Shown piece by piece: positions 60,791 to 64,000 of a DNA stretch of 64,000 nucleotides (position 1 is the first letter of the stretch; each line of letters begins with the position of its first letter). This stretch comes from Microvirga splendida. Its GTDB lineage: Bacteria > Pseudomonadota > Alphaproteobacteria > Rhizobiales > Beijerinckiaceae. Under the pieces are notes generated by a model, which saw only the letters and a list, made by a program, of their open reading frames with translations, searched no databases and was not told the origin of the DNA. The position numbers were made by a program, and so were the translations under genes. The DNA lies in contig NZ_JAELXT010000004.1 of assembly GCF_016427565.1 (NCBI RefSeq), positions 204,981 to 268,980 of the forward strand, written 5' to 3'.

Positions 60791-63133
60791 TCAGGCAACC
60801 GGAGCATCGACCGTGCAGACGATGCCGGCCGGGGCGAAGTCGATTGACGCCTTCCCATGGAGGTCCTGGGCGAGGCTGCGCTCGATGAGCCGGGTGCCGA
60901 AGCCCCGGCGTTTGGGAACTTCGACCGCCGGCCCGTTCGTCTCGGACCAGGTCAGATGCAGGCGCCTGTCCGATCCATCGCTCACCGACCAGGCAATCCG
61001 CACTTCGCCAGTTTCATTGGACAAGGCGCCATACTTCACCGCATTCGTGGCGAGTTCCTGCAGCGCCATGGCGATGGCCAGCGCCATGCGCGGGGAAAGC
61101 CGCACGTCCGGGCCTTCGATGTGGATGCGCCTCTCGCGCTCGTGGCGGTAAGGCGCCATGGCCTCCCGGACGATCTCGATGAGGCCTGCTCCTTCCCAGT
61201 TCTCCCGCGTGAGCACGTCGTGGGCGCGGGAGAGGGCGAGCAGGCGCGCCTCCATGGCGGAGCGGGCCTCCTGCATGGTGCCGGCATTGCGGAGGGTCTG
61301 GGACGCGATGGACTGGACGGTCGCCAGCGTGTTCTTCACCCGGTGGTTCAGTTCGTGGATGAGAAGCTGCTGATGCTCCTCCCACCGCTTACGCTCGGTG
61401 ATATCCATGACGACGCCGCGGGACCTGACGATCCGGTCGTTTGCATCCCGCACATACTCACCGCGTCCGTTCACCCACCGGATTTCGCCGTCGGGCATCA
61501 TCAGGCGCAGCGTCCATTCGAAACTGCGGAAGCTCGCGTCCTCCTGCTCCCTGTCGCGCTTGTTGAGAATTTGCGTGACGTCGTCGGGATGATAGCGGGC
61601 CCGGATGTCCGCAAGGGTCAGCACATGATCGGGCGGGTAGCCGTAAAGCTCGCTGAGGCGCGGTGAGGGGTTCATCCTTCCTTCGACATGATCGAAGTCG
61701 AAGATGGCGAGCGAGCCGGCCTCGAGGGCTGCCATCAGCTCCGCCTCCCTCTCGATCAGGGCCTCCTCGGCAGCCTTGCGGTCGGTAATGTCCAGGAGAA
61801 CGCCGATGGTTCTGGTCGGAAACCCATCGGGACCCAGCAGCATCTCGGCACGCATCAGGAGCCAGCGCAGCGATCCGTCGACCCTGTAGTAACGATACTC
61901 GACCTCGAAGAACCGCTCTCCCTTCTTGAGAGCCGCCATGGCGGCGGCTGACAGCCGCTCCCGGTCTCCCGGATAATAGCGCGTTCGCAGGTCGGCCAGG
62001 TCCAGCTCCGTATCCACCGGATACCCGAGCATGCGGTTGAGCTCAGGGCTCACCGTGATGCGATCCGTCGCCGTTTTATGTTCCCAGACGGCCATGCGGC
62101 CTGCATCGATGGCCAGTCGCAAGCGATCCTCACTGGCCCGGAGCGCGGTCTCCGCGCGGGCGCGTTCGAGGGCATCCCAGATGCGTTCCGCCACATCCTC
62201 GACGAGCTTCACCTCGCTGGCGGTCCAGAACCGGGGCATCCGGTTGTGCACGTAGATCGCCGCGACCATGCGTCCGCGCTTGATCAGGCTGACCGTCACG
62301 ACGGACGAGAATTCCAGGGCCGCGAAGGCGGCGAGGTGTTCCGGCGAGTTCGTGCGCGGGTCCTCGGCCGCGTTGTGGACGACCAGGGTCTCGCCGCGCT
62401 TGAGGGCTCCATGGATCTCCGGGCCGAACGCCGTAAGATCGTGGGTCCCGATCTGGGGCGCCACCGTGCCGTCCGTCCAGTTGCGCTCGGTGGTGAAGTA
62501 GCGGGCCGTCTCCTCGACCTCTCCGAAGCCGACGCGGCTGACCGCGAGGTGCTCTCCCAGCATCTGCTGCGCAGCGGTGATGACCTCGATCGGCTCGTTC
62601 AGGCCGCGCAGGCGGTCGCTCAGGCGGACGAGAAACTCGAGCCGCTGCTCGCTCAGCACCTTCGCGGTCGTTTCATGCACGATGCAGAGAACGCCCGCGA
62701 CATCGCCGTTCTCGTCATGAACGGGGCTGTAGGAGAAGGTCCACCAGGTCTGCTCCGGATATCCCTTCCGCTCCAGGGTGATCGGCAGATCCTCGAAATA
62801 GCTGGCCTCGCCGGTGAGTGCCTTTTCGGCAATCGGCCCCATGATGTCCCAGGCTTCCGACCAGATCTCCCGAAAAGGGCGGCCGAGGGCCTCGGGCTTG
62901 CTGCCCAGCATCGGCCTGTAGGCATCGTTATAGAAGGCGGTCAGCTCCGGTCCCCAGACCATGAAGGTCGGAAACTTCGAATGGAGCATCATGCTCACGG
63001 CCGTGCGCAGGGAGTGCGGCCATGTCTCCACGTCGCCGATCGGGGTGGACGACCAGCCATGGCGGCGGATTTTCTCGCCCATGAGTCCGCCGCCGGCCAG
63101 GAAGTCGGGCTGGCTCTTCAACCGATATTGCAT
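60791..63133 (-). CDS. PAS/GAF sensor histidine kinase, HWE family
   Basis: The 780-residue cytoplasmic kinase has no membrane helix. Domains in order are PAS (about 35-160), GAF (165-320), PAS (335-455), PAS (465-580) and an HWE kinase core. The core has the phospho-histidine H597 in LNHRVKN, the N-box LQELATNAVKYGAL and the W-x-E motif LTWSET. The G-box is RRGFGTRLIERSL. No response regulator is adjacent, so it is an orphan. Kinases of this family often feed the PhyR-NepR-EcfG pathway or stand-alone receivers. The signal could be light or redox, but no LOV cysteine motif is seen. Confidence 0.92.
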   Translation of the reverse strand: MQYRLKSQPDFLAGGGLMGEKIRRHGWSSTPIGDVETWPHSLRTAVSMMLHSKFPTFMVWGPELTAFYNDAYRPMLGSKPEALGRPFREIWSEAWDIMGPIAEKALTGEASYFEDLPITLERKGYPEQTWWTFSYSPVHDENGDVAGVLCIVHETTAKVLSEQRLEFLVRLSDRLRGLNEPIEVITAAQQMLGEHLAVSRVGFGEVEETARYFTTERNWTDGTVAPQIGTHDLTAFGPEIHGALKRGETLVVHNAAEDPRTNSPEHLAAFAALEFSSVVTVSLIKRGRMVAAIYVHNRMPRFWTASEVKLVEDVAERIWDALERARAETALRASEDRLRLAIDAGRMAVWEHKTATDRITVSPELNRMLGYPVDTELDLADLRTRYYPGDRERLSAAAMAALKKGERFFEVEYRYYRVDGSLRWLLMRAEMLLGPDGFPTRTIGVLLDITDRKAAEEALIEREAELMAALEAGSLAIFDFDHVEGRMNPSPRLSELYGYPPDHVLTLADIRARYHPDDVTQILNKRDREQEDASFRSFEWTLRLMMPDGEIRWVNGRGEYVRDANDRIVRSRGVVMDITERKRWEEHQQLLIHELNHRVKNTLATVQSIASQTLRNAGTMQEARSAMEARLLALSRAHDVLTRENWEGAGLIEIVREAMAPYRHERERRIHIEGPDVRLSPRMALAIAMALQELATNAVKYGALSNETGEVRIAWSVSDGSDRRLHLTWSETNGPAVEVPKRRGFGTRLIERSLAQDLHGKASIDFAPAGIVCTVDAPVA

Positions 63134-63294
63134 CGAGCGTTCTCGTGGGAGGGGCCGGGCGGGGAGGTGCTCATGGGCGAGCGTTCACCAGAATGATCAA
63201 TGTTCAATAGGCGACATATGAACCATTGTCCCTCCTTTTCTAGGCCCTGCCCGATCCATGTTTGCGTTTTACTCGGGGCCGCCGACACCAGGGT

Positions 63295-63322
63295 TTGACT
63301 TGGCACCCTAGGCGGGTACCCT
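63295..63322 (+). promoter_or_regulatory. Candidate promoter of the FMN reductase gene
   Basis: TTGACT (63295-63300) and TACCCT (63317-63322) are separated by 16 bp and lie about 30 bp upstream of the ATG. Identified by eye only. Confidence 0.35.
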
Positions 63323-63350
63323 TCCGCATCGGCAGTAAGGCGAGGGCACC

Positions 63351-63920
63351 ATGACGAGATTGATCGGCCTGTCGGGGAGCCTGCGTCAGGGCTCGTTCAA
63401 TGCCGCGCTTCTGCGCAATGCGGCGGGCCTCATGCCCGAGGGTGCCGAACTCACTGTTGCGACCATCCGGGGCATCCCGCTCTACGATGCGGATCTCGAG
63501 GCGAACGAGGGGATTCCGGAGAAGGTTGCGGCGCTTAAAGACGCCATCGCGGCCGCGGATGGGCTCCTGCTCGTCACGCCGGAATACAACAACTCGATAC
63601 CGGGCGTGTTCAAGAACGCCATCGACTGGCTCTCCCGCCCGGCCGACGACATCAAGCGGGTTTTCAGCGGCAAGCCCGTTGGCCTGATCGGCGCCTCGCC
63701 GGGCGGCTTCGGCACCATCCTGTCACAGAACGCCTGGCTTCCCGTTTTGCGCTACCTCGGAGCCGACCTCTGGAACGGCGGGCGCCTGATGGTGTCCAAG
63801 GCGCAGACGGTGTTCAACCAGGACGGCACCCTGGCGGACCAGAAGATCGAGGAGCAGCTTCGCAAATACCTGGAAGGCTTCGTGGCCTTCGCCGCGCGGC
63901 CGAAGGCGTCCGCACCTTAA
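63351..63920 (+). CDS. NAD(P)H-dependent FMN reductase family protein
   Basis: The 189-residue flavodoxin-like protein has the FMN-phosphate loop GLSGSLRQGSFN at residues 6-17, PLYDADLE, TPEYNNSIPG and SPGGFGT, all typical of the ChrR/YieF/SsuE-like reductases. It should reduce FMN, quinones or other acceptors with NAD(P)H in the cytoplasm. GGCGAGGGCACC precedes the ATG. It is monocistronic. Confidence 0.92.
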   Translation: MTRLIGLSGSLRQGSFNAALLRNAAGLMPEGAELTVATIRGIPLYDADLEANEGIPEKVAALKDAIAAADGLLLVTPEYNNSIPGVFKNAIDWLSRPADDIKRVFSGKPVGLIGASPGGFGTILSQNAWLPVLRYLGADLWNGGRLMVSKAQTVFNQDGTLADQKIEEQLRKYLEGFVAFAARPKASAP

Positions 63921-63923
63921 GCC

Positions 63924-64000
63924 TAGGCTCAGGACCTATTAATTTGGCCTGAGGAGTGCTTCAGTGTCTCTGTTCTGGAGGCGCTGATGGGTGATCTGTT
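63924..64000 (+). mobile_element. Left end of an IS5-like insertion sequence (partial)
   Basis: After the FMN reductase stop the sequence becomes more AT-rich (GACCTATTAATTTGG) and leads into a coding start that resembles IS5-group transposases. GGCTCAGG at 63925-63932 and GGCCTGAG at 63945-63952 contain a short inverted repeat that could be part of the element end. The right end is outside the window, so the boundary is uncertain. Confidence 0.4.
63987..64000 (+). CDS. Putative IS5-family transposase (first codons only)
   Basis: The ATG at 63987 has GGAG 6 nt upstream. The visible codons read MGDL, the way many IS5-group transposases of Hyphomicrobiales begin. Only 14 bases are present, so the call rests on this short match. 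Confidence 0.35.

Overview
The window is about 64 kb of GC-rich chromosomal DNA from an alphaproteobacterium. It is most likely a member of the Hyphomicrobiales near Methylobacteriaceae/Microvirga (inference, no search run). Supporting signs are the Aap general amino-acid transporter, a PopZ gene in a pcm-tolC-popZ-valS block, an EcfG-type general-stress sigma factor, a DUF1489 protein, an SPOR-tailed D,D-carboxypeptidase, a phasin, HWE-kinase signalling and a dispersed palindromic repeat of the kind common in this order. Nearly all genes are ordinary metabolic, transport or housekeeping genes. There is no prophage, CRISPR array or evident defence island. One IS5-type element appears to begin at the right edge.

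Left part (1-17.2 kb). A GntR regulator heads a minus-strand operon for an oligopeptide-type ABC transporter (ATPases D and F, binding protein, permeases B and C), which runs off the left edge. A YeeZ-like epimerase and an M20 amidohydrolase follow. Next is a complete hexuronate module. A GntR regulator with mannonate dehydratase (uxuA) reads left. Uronate isomerase (uxaC), a four-gene family-1 ABC importer and a fructuronate reductase (uxuB) read right. Together they would import a uronate-type sugar and convert it to 2-keto-3-deoxygluconate.

Middle (17.2-34.4 kb). This holds a small post-SET protein, a cytochrome P450, a single-domain response regulator, a 53-residue gene with a near-perfect ribosome-binding site, a double cold-shock protein and a PhoH-type ATPase. 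A sugar module follows (ribokinase; xylulokinase-fructokinase-AGE isomerase). Then comes an EcfG-type sigma factor whose N-terminus looks like its own anti-sigma factor NepR, a short RtcB-like protein, and a three-gene envelope glycosylation operon (GT83, polyprenyl-phosphate GT2, LAB_N membrane protein).

Right part (34.4-64 kb). The aapJQMP operon is followed by convergent sulfurtransferase, alanyl-tRNA editing and photolyase genes, then tRNA-Asn and tRNA-Cys. After these lie pcm, tolC, popZ and valS, a pair of inverted dispersed repeats, mntH under a perfect Mur/Fur-like palindrome, and a biotin carboxylase subunit. Small genes, a GST, a membrane J-protein, dacC-SPOR, a phasin with a two-dyad promoter, clpS-clpA, a multi-PAS HWE kinase and an FMN reductase complete it.

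The most unusual observations are the NepR-sigma fusion, the ABC importer built into the uronate operon, the phasin and mntH operators, a hairpin that would mask the ribosome-binding site of the J-protein gene, strong intercistronic hairpins after two binding-protein genes, and a terminator whose loop carries the phoH stop codon.
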